From the NCBI GenBank assembly GCA_030524585.1, contig JAUNGJ010000031.1, positions 1 through 38,801 on the forward strand: a stretch of DNA of 38,801 nucleotides, read 5' to 3'. Numbering within the stretch: position 1 is the stretch's first letter; every line of letters starts with the position of its first letter. The translations under genes were made by a program, and so were the position numbers. The DNA comes from Eubacteriales bacterium. GTDB taxonomy: Bacteria; Bacillota; Clostridia; Lachnospirales; Lachnospiraceae. Below, piece after piece: positions 25,053-34,104 of the stretch. The notes under the pieces were generated by a model, which was not told where the DNA came from, did not search any database, and was given only the letters and a program-made list of their open reading frames with translations.

Positions 25053-25976
25053 CTATCTTCTTGCTTCCAGCCACTGGTACAGATCCTCATAAACCTCCAT
25101 CCGGTTTACCTCATTCAGTATCTCGTGACGTCCTCCCGAATACAGCTTCATCTGCACATCCTTCATACCACTGCTCTCGTATTTGCGAAAGACTTTTGTC
25201 ACACCTTCGCCATTTGCTCCCACCGGATCATCTGCTCCAGCCACAAAGAATACCGGAAGCTCCTTCGGAAGCTTCTGCACAGCCTCCTTCTTCGTCAGAA
25301 CCTTCATTCCCTCAAACATCTGATAGTATCCGTTCACCGTAAATGTGAAGCTGCACAGGGGGTCTGCCTCATAGGCCTTACGCATCTCTTCATCAGAAGT
25401 AATCCAATCCTTCGTACTGTCGCTTGGCTCAAACTGCTTGTTATAGCCGCCCATACCAAGACGATTTACAAATTCACTTCTGTAATTCCATCCTTTCACA
25501 GCTGCAATGGCTTTACAGACCGTCTGTCCGACCGCCAGAAGTCCATAAGGCATATATCCGGTTCCCATGATAATGGCTCCCGCAAGGCCCTCTGCCCGCA
25601 GTGTCAGATATTGGCGGAGCAAAAAGGAGCCCATGCTGTGTCCCATCATAAAATAAGGCACTCCCTCATACTTCTTCTGCGTTGCCCTGCGAAGCCTGTG
25701 AATATCCGTAATTACATATTTATTTCCGCTGGTCTCATGAAAGAAGCCCAAGTGATCCTCACTCTGTACGGACTTTCCATGCCCCAGATGATCATGCCCA
25801 ACTACGCAGAACCCTCGGTCAGCCAAATATTTTGCAAATCCATCATACCGGTCAATATACTCGACCATACCATGGCAGATCTGCAGCACAGCTTTTACCT
25901 TTCCTTCCGGCTTCCACTCTATTGCATGAATCTGTGTCACACCGTCGCTTGACGGATAATAAAATTCCCGTTTCAT
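25053..25976 (-). CDS. Alpha/beta hydrolase (lysophospholipase / monoacylglycerol lipase-like)
   Basis: A 307-residue cytoplasmic serine hydrolase. Features: HGMVEYIDRYDGFA (oxyanion region, about residues 35-48), nucleophile elbow GHSMGSF (about 113-119), FVAGADDPVG (Asp) and GGRHEILNE (His). The motif set matches the lysophospholipase/monoglyceride lipase group (Hydrolase_4). The substrate is probably a lysophospholipid or monoacylglycerol. GGGGGAAG precedes the ATG at 25976. It lies 37 bases after the citrate synthase gene with no terminator between, and 4 bases before the nuclease gene. Confidence 0.88.
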   Translation of the reverse strand: MKREFYYPSSDGVTQIHAIEWKPEGKVKAVLQICHGMVEYIDRYDGFAKYLADRGFCVVGHDHLGHGKSVQSEDHLGFFHETSGNKYVITDIHRLRRATQKKYEGVPYFMMGHSMGSFLLRQYLTLRAEGLAGAIIMGTGYMPYGLLAVGQTVCKAIAAVKGWNYRSEFVNRLGMGGYNKQFEPSDSTKDWITSDEEMRKAYEADPLCSFTFTVNGYYQMFEGMKVLTKKEAVQKLPKELPVFFVAGADDPVGANGEGVTKVFRKYESSGMKDVQMKLYSGGRHEILNEVNRMEVYEDLYQWLEARR

Positions 25977-26013
25977 TCATCTTCCCCCTTCTAATCATCT
26001 GCACGAAACAAAC

Positions 26014-27384
26014 CTATCTGTCCTCTATTCTGACATAATCCCGATACGGAGCAAGCGGCTTATAGGCAGGACGGATAATCTTATCCACATTCTTAAGCTC
26101 CTCCAGACGGTGCGCACTCCAGCCCACAATTCTTGCAGCCGCAAATATCGGCGTATACAGAGACGGCGGCAGATTCAGCATCTCATATACCAGACCGCTG
26201 TAGAAATCCACATTGGCATTCACACCCTTATACATTCTTCTGCGCTCGGCGATTACCTCCGGAGCCATATGCTCCACCTTCTCATACAGGGCATATTCCT
26301 TCTCATAGCCCTTTTCCACTGCAAGCTGTTTCACAAAGGCCTTGAAAATCTCTGCTCTCGGGTCAGACACCGAATAAATTGCGTGTCCCATACCATAAAT
26401 CAAGCCCTTCTGGTCAAACGCCTTCTTATCTAGAAGATCGCACAGATACTGCCGGATCTGATCCTCATCCTCCCAATCTGTCAGCGTCCGCTTCATGTCA
26501 TTGAACATCTTGGTAACCTTAATGTTGGCTCCTCCATGCTTTGGACCCTTCAGGGACGCCATCGCTGCCGTCATGGTCGAATAAGTATCTGTTCCGGATG
26601 AGGTTACCACGTGAGTCGTAAATGTAGAATTATTTCCGCCGCCATGGTCCATATGAAGCACCATCGCCATATCCAGAATCCGCGCCTCCAGCTTGGAATA
26701 CTGGCGGTCTTCTCTCAGCATCATCAGAATATTTTCCGCCATGGACAGCTCCGGCTGCGGCGCATAGATAAACAGGTCTTTTCCGCGTCTGTAATTATAA
26801 GCATGGTAGCTGTACACCATCAGCATCGGGAACTGGCTGATCAGATTCAGGCACTGGCGAAGCACATTCGGAATGGATGTGTCGTCTGCCTTTGAATCAT
26901 ACCGGTACAGACTCAGAATAGAACGGGATATACTGTTCATCATATCCCGGCTGGGCGCCTTCATGATCACATCCCGCACAAAATTCGGCGGAAGCGTTCT
27001 CCTGTCTGACAGCATCTCCTGGAACTCTGCCAGCTCCTTCCTATTCGGCAGTTCCCCAAACAGCAGAAGATACGCGATCTCCTCAAATCCAAAATGATCC
27101 TCCTTCAAAAATCCCTGCACAAGATCTTTGATGTTATATCCGCGGTAATACAGATTTCCGGCACAGGGAACTTCTTTTCCATCCACAATCTTCTTTGCAC
27201 ATACATCGGAAATATTGGTCAGCCCCGCTAAGACGCCTTTTCCATTCTCATCCCGCAGGCCTCTTTTAACCTCATACTGCGCATACAGTTCTCTGTCTAT
27301 AGCATTGTTCTTCTCACAAAGCTCTGCCAAATGGGAAATCTCCGGGGTTATCTCAAATAGTGTCTTCGGTACAAACTGGCTCAT
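26014..27384 (-). CDS. gltA: Citrate synthase (Si-type)
   Basis: A 456-residue citrate/2-methylcitrate synthase condensing acetyl-CoA and oxaloacetate. Catalytic segments: LHMDHGGGNNSTF (His), GPKHGGAN (His), GMGHAIYSVSDPR (oxaloacetate-binding His and Arg) and VDFYSGLVYEML (catalytic Asp). The protein is longer than the typical bacterial type II enzyme because of an N-terminal extension of about 40 residues, as seen in clostridial forms. Its ATG overlaps the rsmA stop as ATGA, and AAAGGAG lies inside rsmA. In an anaerobe it most likely feeds 2-oxoglutarate and glutamate synthesis; aconitase and isocitrate dehydrogenase are not here. Confidence 0.93.
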   Translation of the reverse strand: MSQFVPKTLFEITPEISHLAELCEKNNAIDRELYAQYEVKRGLRDENGKGVLAGLTNISDVCAKKIVDGKEVPCAGNLYYRGYNIKDLVQGFLKEDHFGFEEIAYLLLFGELPNRKELAEFQEMLSDRRTLPPNFVRDVIMKAPSRDMMNSISRSILSLYRYDSKADDTSIPNVLRQCLNLISQFPMLMVYSYHAYNYRRGKDLFIYAPQPELSMAENILMMLREDRQYSKLEARILDMAMVLHMDHGGGNNSTFTTHVVTSSGTDTYSTMTAAMASLKGPKHGGANIKVTKMFNDMKRTLTDWEDEDQIRQYLCDLLDKKAFDQKGLIYGMGHAIYSVSDPRAEIFKAFVKQLAVEKGYEKEYALYEKVEHMAPEVIAERRRMYKGVNANVDFYSGLVYEMLNLPPSLYTPIFAAARIVGWSAHRLEELKNVDKIIRPAYKPLAPYRDYVRIEDR

Positions 27385-28268
27385 AGCATTTCTCCTTTCA
27401 GCTTCTCATCAATACGGTTACTAAGTTTCGCAAATTCCTCCAGGGTCAGCGCTTCTCCCCGCACACTGGGACCTTTGCCCAGCTCCTTAATGCTTTCTAC
27501 AATAACTTCCTTTGGAATATTCAGATCAGCAGCGTTGTTCAATCCATTGGCCAACGTCTTCCTTCTCTGATTGAACGATGCCCGAATAATTCTAAACATC
27601 AGCCTCTCGTCTTCTACCTGCACCGGCGGCTTCTCATGGCTGGTCAGACGAATGACCGCCGAACCGACCTTCGGCCTTGGCATAAAACAGTTCGGAGGGA
27701 CATTTGCTACTATATATGGCTCGGCATAATACTGGACCGCAAGGGACAGCGCGCCATAGTCCTTGGTTCCCGGGCCTACCTGCATCCTGTCTGCGACCTC
27801 CTTCTGCACCATCACGGTGATGCTTTCCATCGGCACATGCTTCTCAAACAGCCCCATAATGATCGGGGTAGTGATATAGTACGGAAGATTCGCCACCACC
27901 TTCACTGGTTTTCCGCCATTCTCCTCATTCACCAGCTTTGGGATATCCAGCTTCAGCACATCCTCATTGATCACCATTACATTATCATATTCCGACAGAG
28001 TATCCTCCAGAATCGGTATCAGTGCTTTATCAATCTCAACAGCCGCCACTTTACCTGCCGCCTGCGCCAGATACTGTGTCATTGTGCCGATTCCGGGACC
28101 GATCTCTAACACAAAATCGTCCTTTGTGATCTCGGCCGCACGGATGATCTTGTCCAGCACATGTATATCGATCAAAAAATTCTGACCATACTTCTTCTGA
28201 AATGTAAAATTATACTTCTTAAGAATCTCTATTGTATTCTGTGGATTGCCCAGTGTTGGTACTGCCAT
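27381..28268 (-). CDS. rsmA: 16S rRNA (adenine1518/1519-N6)-dimethyltransferase
   Basis: A 295-residue KsgA/RsmA methyltransferase that dimethylates two adjacent adenines near the 3' end of 16S rRNA during small-subunit maturation. Motif I of the SAM site is VLEIGPGIGTMTQYL (about residues 53-67), the acidic motif II is VAAVEID, and catalytic motif IV is NLPYYI. The FNQRRKT segment near residue 235 is also characteristic. The length is normal. GGGAGA precedes the ATG. First gene of a four-gene operon; the usual neighbour rnmV is not present upstream. Confidence 0.95.
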   Translation of the reverse strand: MAVPTLGNPQNTIEILKKYNFTFQKKYGQNFLIDIHVLDKIIRAAEITKDDFVLEIGPGIGTMTQYLAQAAGKVAAVEIDKALIPILEDTLSEYDNVMVINEDVLKLDIPKLVNEENGGKPVKVVANLPYYITTPIIMGLFEKHVPMESITVMVQKEVADRMQVGPGTKDYGALSLAVQYYAEPYIVANVPPNCFMPRPKVGSAVIRLTSHEKPPVQVEDERLMFRIIRASFNQRRKTLANGLNNAADLNIPKEVIVESIKELGKGPSVRGEALTLEEFAKLSNRIDEKLKGEML

Positions 28269-28292
28269 AACTCTTCTCCCTTTTAAACCATA

Positions 28293-28322
28293 GGCAGAGC
28301 ATCGAAGTCTCGGTGTTCTGCC
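28293..28322. other. Inverted repeat in the rsmA leader
   Basis: A 13-bp stem (28293-28305 with 28310-28322, loop 28306-28309), 25 bases upstream of the rsmA start and inside its 5' untranslated region. All positions pair on the plus strand if G-T is allowed; on the minus-strand RNA two A-C mismatches interrupt it. No T run follows on either strand. Confidence 0.5.
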
Positions 28323-28332
28323 AATTATTACT

Positions 28333-28369
28333 ATTATACACTATAAACGATTCCAAAGATACCTGTAAA
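28333..28369 (-). promoter_or_regulatory. Promoter region of the rsmA operon
   Basis: On the minus strand: TTTACA (28369-28364), 18-base spacer, TATAGT (28345-28340). A second -10 candidate, perfect TATAAT, lies at 28338-28333. Which one is used is unclear. Confidence 0.5.
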
Positions 28370-28400
28370 AGATTAAATAACCATTAAGAAACTATAAATC

Positions 28401-28446
28401 ACCAAAAAAGAGAACATCCGAAAGCAAGTCTCAGATCTTCTCTTTT
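28401..28446 (-). terminator. Terminator after the LCP gene
   Basis: On the minus strand, arms 28446-28434 and 28418-28406 pair with one internal mismatch around a 15-base loop, and the T-rich 3' arm runs on into TTTTTT. It starts eight bases after the LCP stop and closes the polysaccharide operon. Confidence 0.65.
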
Positions 28447-28453
28447 ATCTTTA

Positions 28454-29419
28454 TTAATACAACAGCTGATCCAACAGTTTTTTGCTGGCGTCAAGATCAA
28501 TTTCCAATACCTGCATGCCCTCATAAACAACCGGAGTATACATCCCCTCCTGCGGTATTCCCGCCTGCTGTGTCAGCAGATTTTCCGTACCCAGCACATC
28601 TTTTGCTATATTATAGATCTCCGTCACCGACATATTCGTGCTCACCTGATTCATGCAGTAGTTAATCAGCGGCAGTATCGTTGACGGATTCTTCTCTGAC
28701 ATCACTTTATTATAAATGCCATACATAACGCTTCTCTGTCTCCGGGTTCTTTCAAAATCATTACCAAGCGTCCGGTTTCTTGAATGTGCCAGCGCCTGAG
28801 AACCAGTCAGAGTCACCGAACCGGACACAATATCCGGCATTCCCGTCTTGCGGTAATACTCTGCCTCTTCCTCCGTGATATGTACCGTCACTCCGCCAAT
28901 CTCATCGATAATATTAACCAGATTATCAAAGCTGATGACAACATAATTCTGAATATCAAGGCCGTAGACCTTATTCAGAGTATTGATCGTAAGTCCCACC
29001 CCGCCATATGCATAGGTATGACCAAGTCTGCTCTTTCCATATCCGTCAATCTCCACCAGAGAATCCCTCAGGAAAGAAACCGCAGTGATCTTATTTTTCC
29101 CTTTGTTATAGGATACCAGCATCATACTGTCAGAACGTCCCATATCCGAATCCGGATCCCGGGTATCCGTACCAACCAGCAGTACATTGATTACATCCTT
29201 ATCCTTTTGATCTTCCTGCGCAATCTTAACGTTTTTTGCTTTCGGATCCACATCGTCTGCCGATACAATATCGACCGAATCCTTATAAAGCCTCCAATAA
29301 ATTGAGCCAACTGTTCCAGCAACAAGAAGCAGAAACAAAAGCATAATAATCCCCACAATTTTCCAGAAACTTAACTTTTTACGCTTTCCACGCTTCCTGC
29401 GTTTCTTTTTACCGATCAC
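28454..29419 (-). CDS. LytR-CpsA-Psr (LCP) family cell-wall polymer ligase
   Basis: A 321-residue membrane protein with a very basic N-terminal tail, one membrane helix (about residues 18-42) and an extracellular LCP domain. LCP enzymes transfer lipid-linked teichoic acid or capsule to peptidoglycan. Family features: LLVGTDTRDPDSDMGRSD (about 79-96), the Arg of SFLRDSLV, and the NRTLGNDFERTRRQR segment (about 214-228) with phosphate-binding Arg residues. The start codon is GTG at 29419, supported by AAGGAGG seven bases before it. Last gene of the polysaccharide operon, consistent with attaching its product to the wall. Confidence 0.92.
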   Translation of the reverse strand: MIGKKKRRKRGKRKKLSFWKIVGIIMLLFLLLVAGTVGSIYWRLYKDSVDIVSADDVDPKAKNVKIAQEDQKDKDVINVLLVGTDTRDPDSDMGRSDSMMLVSYNKGKNKITAVSFLRDSLVEIDGYGKSRLGHTYAYGGVGLTINTLNKVYGLDIQNYVVISFDNLVNIIDEIGGVTVHITEEEAEYYRKTGMPDIVSGSVTLTGSQALAHSRNRTLGNDFERTRRQRSVMYGIYNKVMSEKNPSTILPLINYCMNQVSTNMSVTEIYNIAKDVLGTENLLTQQAGIPQEGMYTPVVYEGMQVLEIDLDASKKLLDQLLY

Positions 29420-29431
29420 TTTGATTCCTCC

Positions 29432-30934
29432 TTAGTCTTTCATCACACGTCCTGATTTATCCCCAGATCTGCCCGAAGCTGCATAATGCCCATAATGTCC
29501 GTAATTGCCATAGCTTCCGTACCTTTTATATCCATAGCTGTATCCATAGCCATAAGCACGGCTTTTGCTGGATTTGTCCGCATTAAATACATATCCCAGA
29601 ATACCAATGCCGCTCATATCCAGCGACTGAATACCCTCTCGAATCTGCCGAAGCTTCGCATAATCATATTTTACCACATACAGCGCGCCATCCACGAACT
29701 TTGCAAGCGCCGGCGCATCTGCCAGCAGGCCCGACGGAGCCGTATCTAATATTACAATGTCTGCATGTTCCGCCAGCACTTTAAGCAGCTCACGCATTCT
29801 TCTGGTGCCCAGAAGTGCAGAATCCTTGTCGTTCGGCTCTCCTCCATAAAGGATTTCCAATCTTCCGCCGGATACCTCTACCGCAGTCATCGCTTCTGCA
29901 AGCTCCGCTTTTCCCCTAAGCACCGCTCCCAATCCGGGGTGTTCCTCCTGATCATTCATAGTGTCAGCCACAGACGGATTTCTGGGATCACAGTCCACCA
30001 GGATTACCTTCTTCCCCTGCTTTGCTATCGCAATCGCCAGGTTCACAGCCAGTGTAGTCTTGCCTTCTCCCGGAACAGAACTGGTAATCAGCAGTGTCCG
30101 GTATCCTCTCTGCTCCATCTCTTTCATTACTTTTACCCGCAGCTTCCGAATCGCCTCCAGATAAACCTGCGGAACCCGGTCGTTCATCAGACTTATGGAG
30201 CTGTAGAAAGTCTCCTTCTTACGCTTTTTCTCACGAATAAACGGTATACTTCCATAGTCCTCCAGATTGACGCCGGTTTTTAATTTCTTTCTCGATTTTA
30301 CAGTCCTGCGCGTAACAATATACAAAGCCATGATCACAAGTCCGATGACCGCGCCTTTCAGCGCACCCCTCCGGTAGGATCCCCGAATCACAACCGTCCG
30401 CCCCGTATCCGACGGGATTCCGGTCTCATCCAGAATGTCCAGCGTCGTCTCGCCGATTACAAACTCTGCAACCTTCGGATAGTTCTCAATTACAGACTGC
30501 AGAATATTATATGCCAGCTGCGGATCATTCGCCGATACAGACAGTGTAAACAGATTTGTCCCTTCGTCCGCCGAAGCACTGATGTTTCCCGGAACAGATT
30601 CCATTCCCATATCTTCCGCAACCACATCCTGCAGCACTCCACTGGTCAGAATATAAGGAAAAACCTCCGCCATCTGCTGTGCCGACTGCGTATTGATGTA
30701 GGACATACTGCTTGTCCCCGCTGACCGGACCGCCATCGTCGCCGATGCAACGTACTCCGGCTGGTAGCTGGAGCTCACAGAAAAATACGATTGAACCGCA
30801 AATATCGCCGCAAGCCCGATCACAAGCCACCAAAATTTCTTAATTCCCTGATAAACGTCCTGCATAAATTCCATCAGGTCAATTTTATCCGATTCATCTA
30901 TTCTCTTGCTACCAGTCTCTCTATACTCGCTCAT
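29432..30934 (-). CDS. Polysaccharide co-polymerase / bacterial tyrosine autokinase (fused CpsC-CpsD type)
   Basis: A 500-residue protein with an N-terminal Wzz-like domain between two membrane helices (about residues 35-55 and 190-208) and a cytoplasmic BY-kinase domain. Walker A is VPGEGKTT, Walker A' is VILVDCDPRNPS and Walker B is VILDTAPSG. The C-terminus (about 455-490) is a Gly/Tyr/His-rich tail with many Tyr residues, the usual autophosphorylation cluster. It should regulate chain length and export of an extracellular polysaccharide, opposed by the CpsB phosphatase at 33277-34035. It lies two bases after a second, diverged BY-kinase gene. Confidence 0.92.
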   Translation of the reverse strand: MSEYRETGSKRIDESDKIDLMEFMQDVYQGIKKFWWLVIGLAAIFAVQSYFSVSSSYQPEYVASATMAVRSAGTSSMSYINTQSAQQMAEVFPYILTSGVLQDVVAEDMGMESVPGNISASADEGTNLFTLSVSANDPQLAYNILQSVIENYPKVAEFVIGETTLDILDETGIPSDTGRTVVIRGSYRRGALKGAVIGLVIMALYIVTRRTVKSRKKLKTGVNLEDYGSIPFIREKKRKKETFYSSISLMNDRVPQVYLEAIRKLRVKVMKEMEQRGYRTLLITSSVPGEGKTTLAVNLAIAIAKQGKKVILVDCDPRNPSVADTMNDQEEHPGLGAVLRGKAELAEAMTAVEVSGGRLEILYGGEPNDKDSALLGTRRMRELLKVLAEHADIVILDTAPSGLLADAPALAKFVDGALYVVKYDYAKLRQIREGIQSLDMSGIGILGYVFNADKSSKSRAYGYGYSYGYKRYGSYGNYGHYGHYAASGRSGDKSGRVMKD

Positions 30935-30936
30935 CT

Positions 30937-32376
30937 CTATCTATTACCTCTGTTTTTCCCGTAGTTACCATACCTGCCGTATTTGCCATAGCCACCGTAA
31001 TATCCGCCGATCGGCGTACTGGAAAATGATTTCACCCCATTCAGCACTACCCCCAGTACCTTTGAATGATGTGCTCTGAAGGCGTCCAGCGCATCATTAA
31101 TATCCTCTGACAGCATATAATTCTGCTTCACGACAACCATCACTGCATCCGCGTAGCCTGCAAGCACTTCTGCGTCTCCCATCATGCCCGCCGGCGGGGA
31201 ATCGATAATCACATAATCCATAGACTTCCTGCACGCTTCAATCAGCTTTTTCATCCGCTCCGACTGCAGAATCTCTGTAGATGTAGAATAACAGTTTCGG
31301 CCTATCATCAGATACAGGTTCGGAAGATCACTTTTGATAAGAATATCATTGATCTGGCCCTGACCCTTCAGAAATTCGCCAATCTCGTTCTTATCCTCCG
31401 GCTTCTGCCCAAAAATCAGAAACTGGGACGGTCTTCTTAAGTCTCCCTCTATCAGCAGAACTTTTTTCGCCTGCTCCGCCAGCGTAATCGCAAGATTAGC
31501 CGCCACCGTGGACTTTCCCTCATTCTCGGAAACACTGGTCACAACCAGCACCTTCCGCTTATCCTTCGCCATCTGATAATCCACTTTCGTGGCCAGCTTC
31601 TTATATCCTTCCACAAACACAAATCCGGCCACCGGGCTATTAACCAGCAGTGCGCCTTTCTTACGTCTCAACAGCTCCTTAACCGTCTTATACTTGCTCT
31701 CATATGCAATAACGCCAAGATTCCTCGCATCCAGCTTCTCTTCGATCTCATCCTCCTGCTTGATGGTATCCTTCATATAGGACAGAATGCCAAACAGCAG
31801 AATCAGAACCGCCGCTCCTGCCAGAAAACCTTTCTTCATCGCACCCCGGGCGTCTAACGGATTGTCCGGAGCCATCGGAACCTTCGGCTCCTCTAAAACA
31901 TCCATTACCGTATTCCCCACCGTATAAAAGGAAACGCTGGTATAATTGTCCATAATCGACCGAATGACGTCTATCGCTTCCTTAGGAGATTTCTCTGTAA
32001 CCGTAAGTACCAGAAGGTTCGTCCCCTCCAATACCTCCGTATTGATCTCCGCATCCAGCTCATCAATCTTCAGTTCCTCACAGACCGTCTTTGCCATAAT
32101 ATTACTCTGCAGAATCTTCTCAAAGGTCTGCGCCATAGAATAAGCCGAACTTAGATTGCTCGCCGCATTGGAATCTCCCTTAGAAGCCACCACAAACGTG
32201 GTAGAAGTTGAATACTCCGGTATATAGCGCACGTTTATCACCACATAGGTCAGCAAAGCCGCCGCTATCGCTCCCAAAAGAATCACCCACCAGTTTGTCA
32301 AAATGTCATGTATTAATGTAAATGGCTCTATCTTCAGTTGTTCCAGCCCCTGGACATCATCTCTATCATTTCCCAT
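30937..32376 (-). CDS. Polysaccharide co-polymerase / bacterial tyrosine autokinase, second copy
   Basis: A 479-residue Wzz/BY-kinase fusion with the same layout: membrane helices near residues 30-48 and 188-205, then the kinase domain. Walker A is the variant SENEGKST, Walker A' is VLLIEGDLRRPS and Walker B is VIIDSPPAGM. The tail (about 453-479) is GGYYGGYGKYGRYGNYG-like, again Tyr-rich. Sequence identity with the downstream kinase is low, so the pair is old. GAGGAG seven bases before the ATG supports the start. It lies four bases after the preceding DUF5011-like gene. Confidence 0.92.
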   Translation of the reverse strand: MGNDRDDVQGLEQLKIEPFTLIHDILTNWWVILLGAIAAALLTYVVINVRYIPEYSTSTTFVVASKGDSNAASNLSSAYSMAQTFEKILQSNIMAKTVCEELKIDELDAEINTEVLEGTNLLVLTVTEKSPKEAIDVIRSIMDNYTSVSFYTVGNTVMDVLEEPKVPMAPDNPLDARGAMKKGFLAGAAVLILLFGILSYMKDTIKQEDEIEEKLDARNLGVIAYESKYKTVKELLRRKKGALLVNSPVAGFVFVEGYKKLATKVDYQMAKDKRKVLVVTSVSENEGKSTVAANLAITLAEQAKKVLLIEGDLRRPSQFLIFGQKPEDKNEIGEFLKGQGQINDILIKSDLPNLYLMIGRNCYSTSTEILQSERMKKLIEACRKSMDYVIIDSPPAGMMGDAEVLAGYADAVMVVVKQNYMLSEDINDALDAFRAHHSKVLGVVLNGVKSFSSTPIGGYYGGYGKYGRYGNYGKNRGNR

Positions 32377-32380
32377 TCCG

Positions 32381-33253
32381 CTACTCCTCTACTACCACAG
32401 CCAACTTTGTCACCGCTTCCACTCCGCCTTCCGGCGTATATGAATAGTTCACCGTATAGGTTCCGGCTTTTGAATAATCCACATTCGACTGAATCTGTAT
32501 CTGATCCGGAGACACCTCAATATAAGCGCCATCCTCCGCAAAGGTATACTCAGCTCCCCCGCGCATGATTCCTTTCAGATAGGAACCCAGGTCAATCTCT
32601 GAACCAACCTTTGTGTAAGCAATATACTCCGACAGCATTGGATAACTCTTGCTCGATTCTGTCCGGTCTGTATTATCCGTAACAGTTACCTCCAGAGGAA
32701 CCGCGCAGACATCACCGTAGCTGTTGCTCACCTGCGCCGTAATTTCATAGGTTCCCGGCTCATAATCATAAAAGCTGTCTCCCAGTGAAGTCCGAATCTG
32801 ATTGGTCAAATCCCCGTCCAGACAATCCTCTGCCGTCATATCCGCAGTAAGATCCGCCGACTTCAATTCGCTGACCGTATACTTAAGCGGCTTGGTCAGA
32901 TGAATCTTCGGCGAAGTGTAATCCGTATAAATCAAGGTTCTCTGAGCAGTTCCCGCCTGATTTGCTTTATCAAAGACGATATATTCTACCGTACATTTTC
33001 CTTTTTCCGTAAAATGTGACTTTGATGAAATGCGAATCGACTTCGTAATGTCTCCATCCCTATTATCCTTCGCAGTTACGCCCTGCAGAAGCTCCGATTC
33101 CTCTGCCTCCACACTCACAGAAATTGTATCTTCCTCACATGTAATCACCGGAGGCGTATGATCCTCCACCATCCGTATCTTCACAGTATATATCCCAAAT
33201 ATCACACATGAAGCCACAAACATAAGACACACTATTATTCTAAGTTTTCTCAT
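32381..33253 (-). CDS. Membrane-anchored protein with DUF5011-like/Ig-like domains in the polysaccharide operon
   Basis: A 290-residue protein with one N-terminal membrane helix (about residues 4-24) and an extracellular part made of two repeats of the DUF5011 type: TAKDNRDGDITKSI and TAEDCLDGDLTNQI, each followed by a GTYEIT or KCTVEYIV strand. A third Ig-like domain ends the protein (AGTYTVNYSYTPEGG). Function unknown; the position between cpsB and the kinases suggests a role in polysaccharide assembly or surface retention. AAGGAG ten bases before the ATG at 33253 favours that start over a TTG at 33280. Confidence 0.78.
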   Translation of the reverse strand: MRKLRIIVCLMFVASCVIFGIYTVKIRMVEDHTPPVITCEEDTISVSVEAEESELLQGVTAKDNRDGDITKSIRISSKSHFTEKGKCTVEYIVFDKANQAGTAQRTLIYTDYTSPKIHLTKPLKYTVSELKSADLTADMTAEDCLDGDLTNQIRTSLGDSFYDYEPGTYEITAQVSNSYGDVCAVPLEVTVTDNTDRTESSKSYPMLSEYIAYTKVGSEIDLGSYLKGIMRGGAEYTFAEDGAYIEVSPDQIQIQSNVDYSKAGTYTVNYSYTPEGGVEAVTKLAVVVEE

Positions 33254-33276
33254 CACGCTATTTCTCCTTACACCTG

Positions 33277-34035
33277 TCAATCCTCTTCTTCAAATGATCT
33301 GAGCGCAAACCGAATTGTATTCTGATTCTCACAGATACGGCGCGGATTCTCTTCAAAAAGAACCTTCAGACATCGTTCCGAATATTCCGTGCGAAGTTCC
33401 TCATATGCATCCAGCATATAAGGTGTTCTCTGATAGGGACTATGAGCGTCACTTGCAATCACGGATACCAGATTATGATCCATCATACGGTAAGCAGCCG
33501 CCTGCGCCCGCCTTCCAAACCTTCCAAGGAAGCTTCCCTTATTAATCTGCACCAGATAGCCCTTCTTCCTCCACTCATATACAATCTGGGGATCATCCTG
33601 CACAAACTCATACCGCTCCGCATGGGCAATCACTGGTTTTGCGCCTACTTCGCGGACCCTGTCCACAATATCCTGTGCAAATTCCGGCTCCTCATCAAAA
33701 GCAAATTCCATTAAAATATAGCGGCTCTGGTTCAGCGGCATAATCTTCTTCTCTACAATAAGCTCCGGCAGATCATATGTTGAAAATACCTCCATCCCCG
33801 GCAGCAGCTGAATCGGGATTCTCTCTCTCTGTACCGCCTTCACGGTCTTCTGAAACACTTCCACGTATTCCCTGCCAAAATAATTGTCAAATCCTCCCGG
33901 TATATTACAGTGCGGTGTGGCAACCATCGCAGTAACTCCGGAATCCGCCGCCATTCGCACCATCTCCAGCGTATCATAGATATCCTGGGCTCCATCATCA
34001 ATTCCCGGAAGAATATGCGTATGTATATCTATCAT
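33277..34035 (-). CDS. cpsB: CpsB/CapC-type tyrosine-protein phosphatase (PHP fold)
   Basis: A 252-residue manganese-dependent phosphatase that dephosphorylates BY-kinases. The PHP metal-binding motifs are visible: IDIHTHILPGIDDGAQ (residues 2-17), ATPHCN, PVIAHAERYE and ASDAHSPYQRTP. AAAGGAT precedes the ATG at 34035; a TTG seven codons upstream is less likely. First gene of the operon carrying both kinases, giving the standard phosphatase-kinase circuit for controlling extracellular polysaccharide. Confidence 0.92.
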   Translation of the reverse strand: MIDIHTHILPGIDDGAQDIYDTLEMVRMAADSGVTAMVATPHCNIPGGFDNYFGREYVEVFQKTVKAVQRERIPIQLLPGMEVFSTYDLPELIVEKKIMPLNQSRYILMEFAFDEEPEFAQDIVDRVREVGAKPVIAHAERYEFVQDDPQIVYEWRKKGYLVQINKGSFLGRFGRRAQAAAYRMMDHNLVSVIASDAHSPYQRTPYMLDAYEELRTEYSERCLKVLFEENPRRICENQNTIRFALRSFEEED

Positions 34036-34067
34036 TTTATCATCCTTTGTCAACACAATAATATATA

Positions 34068-34096
34068 ATTATATCACAATGTCTGTCAGCTGTACA
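34068..34096 (-). promoter_or_regulatory. Promoter of the polysaccharide control operon
   Basis: On the minus strand: TGTACA (34096-34091), 17-base spacer, TATAAT (34073-34068). It lies between the ABC exporter stop and cpsB, so the operon need not depend on the RiPP cluster. Confidence 0.55.
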
Positions 34097-34104
34097 TGAA
34101 TCTG

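Noticed and set aside
28293-28322. The inverted repeat upstream of rsmA as a terminator
   Set aside because: No T run follows it on either strand, and on the minus-strand RNA the stem has two mismatches.
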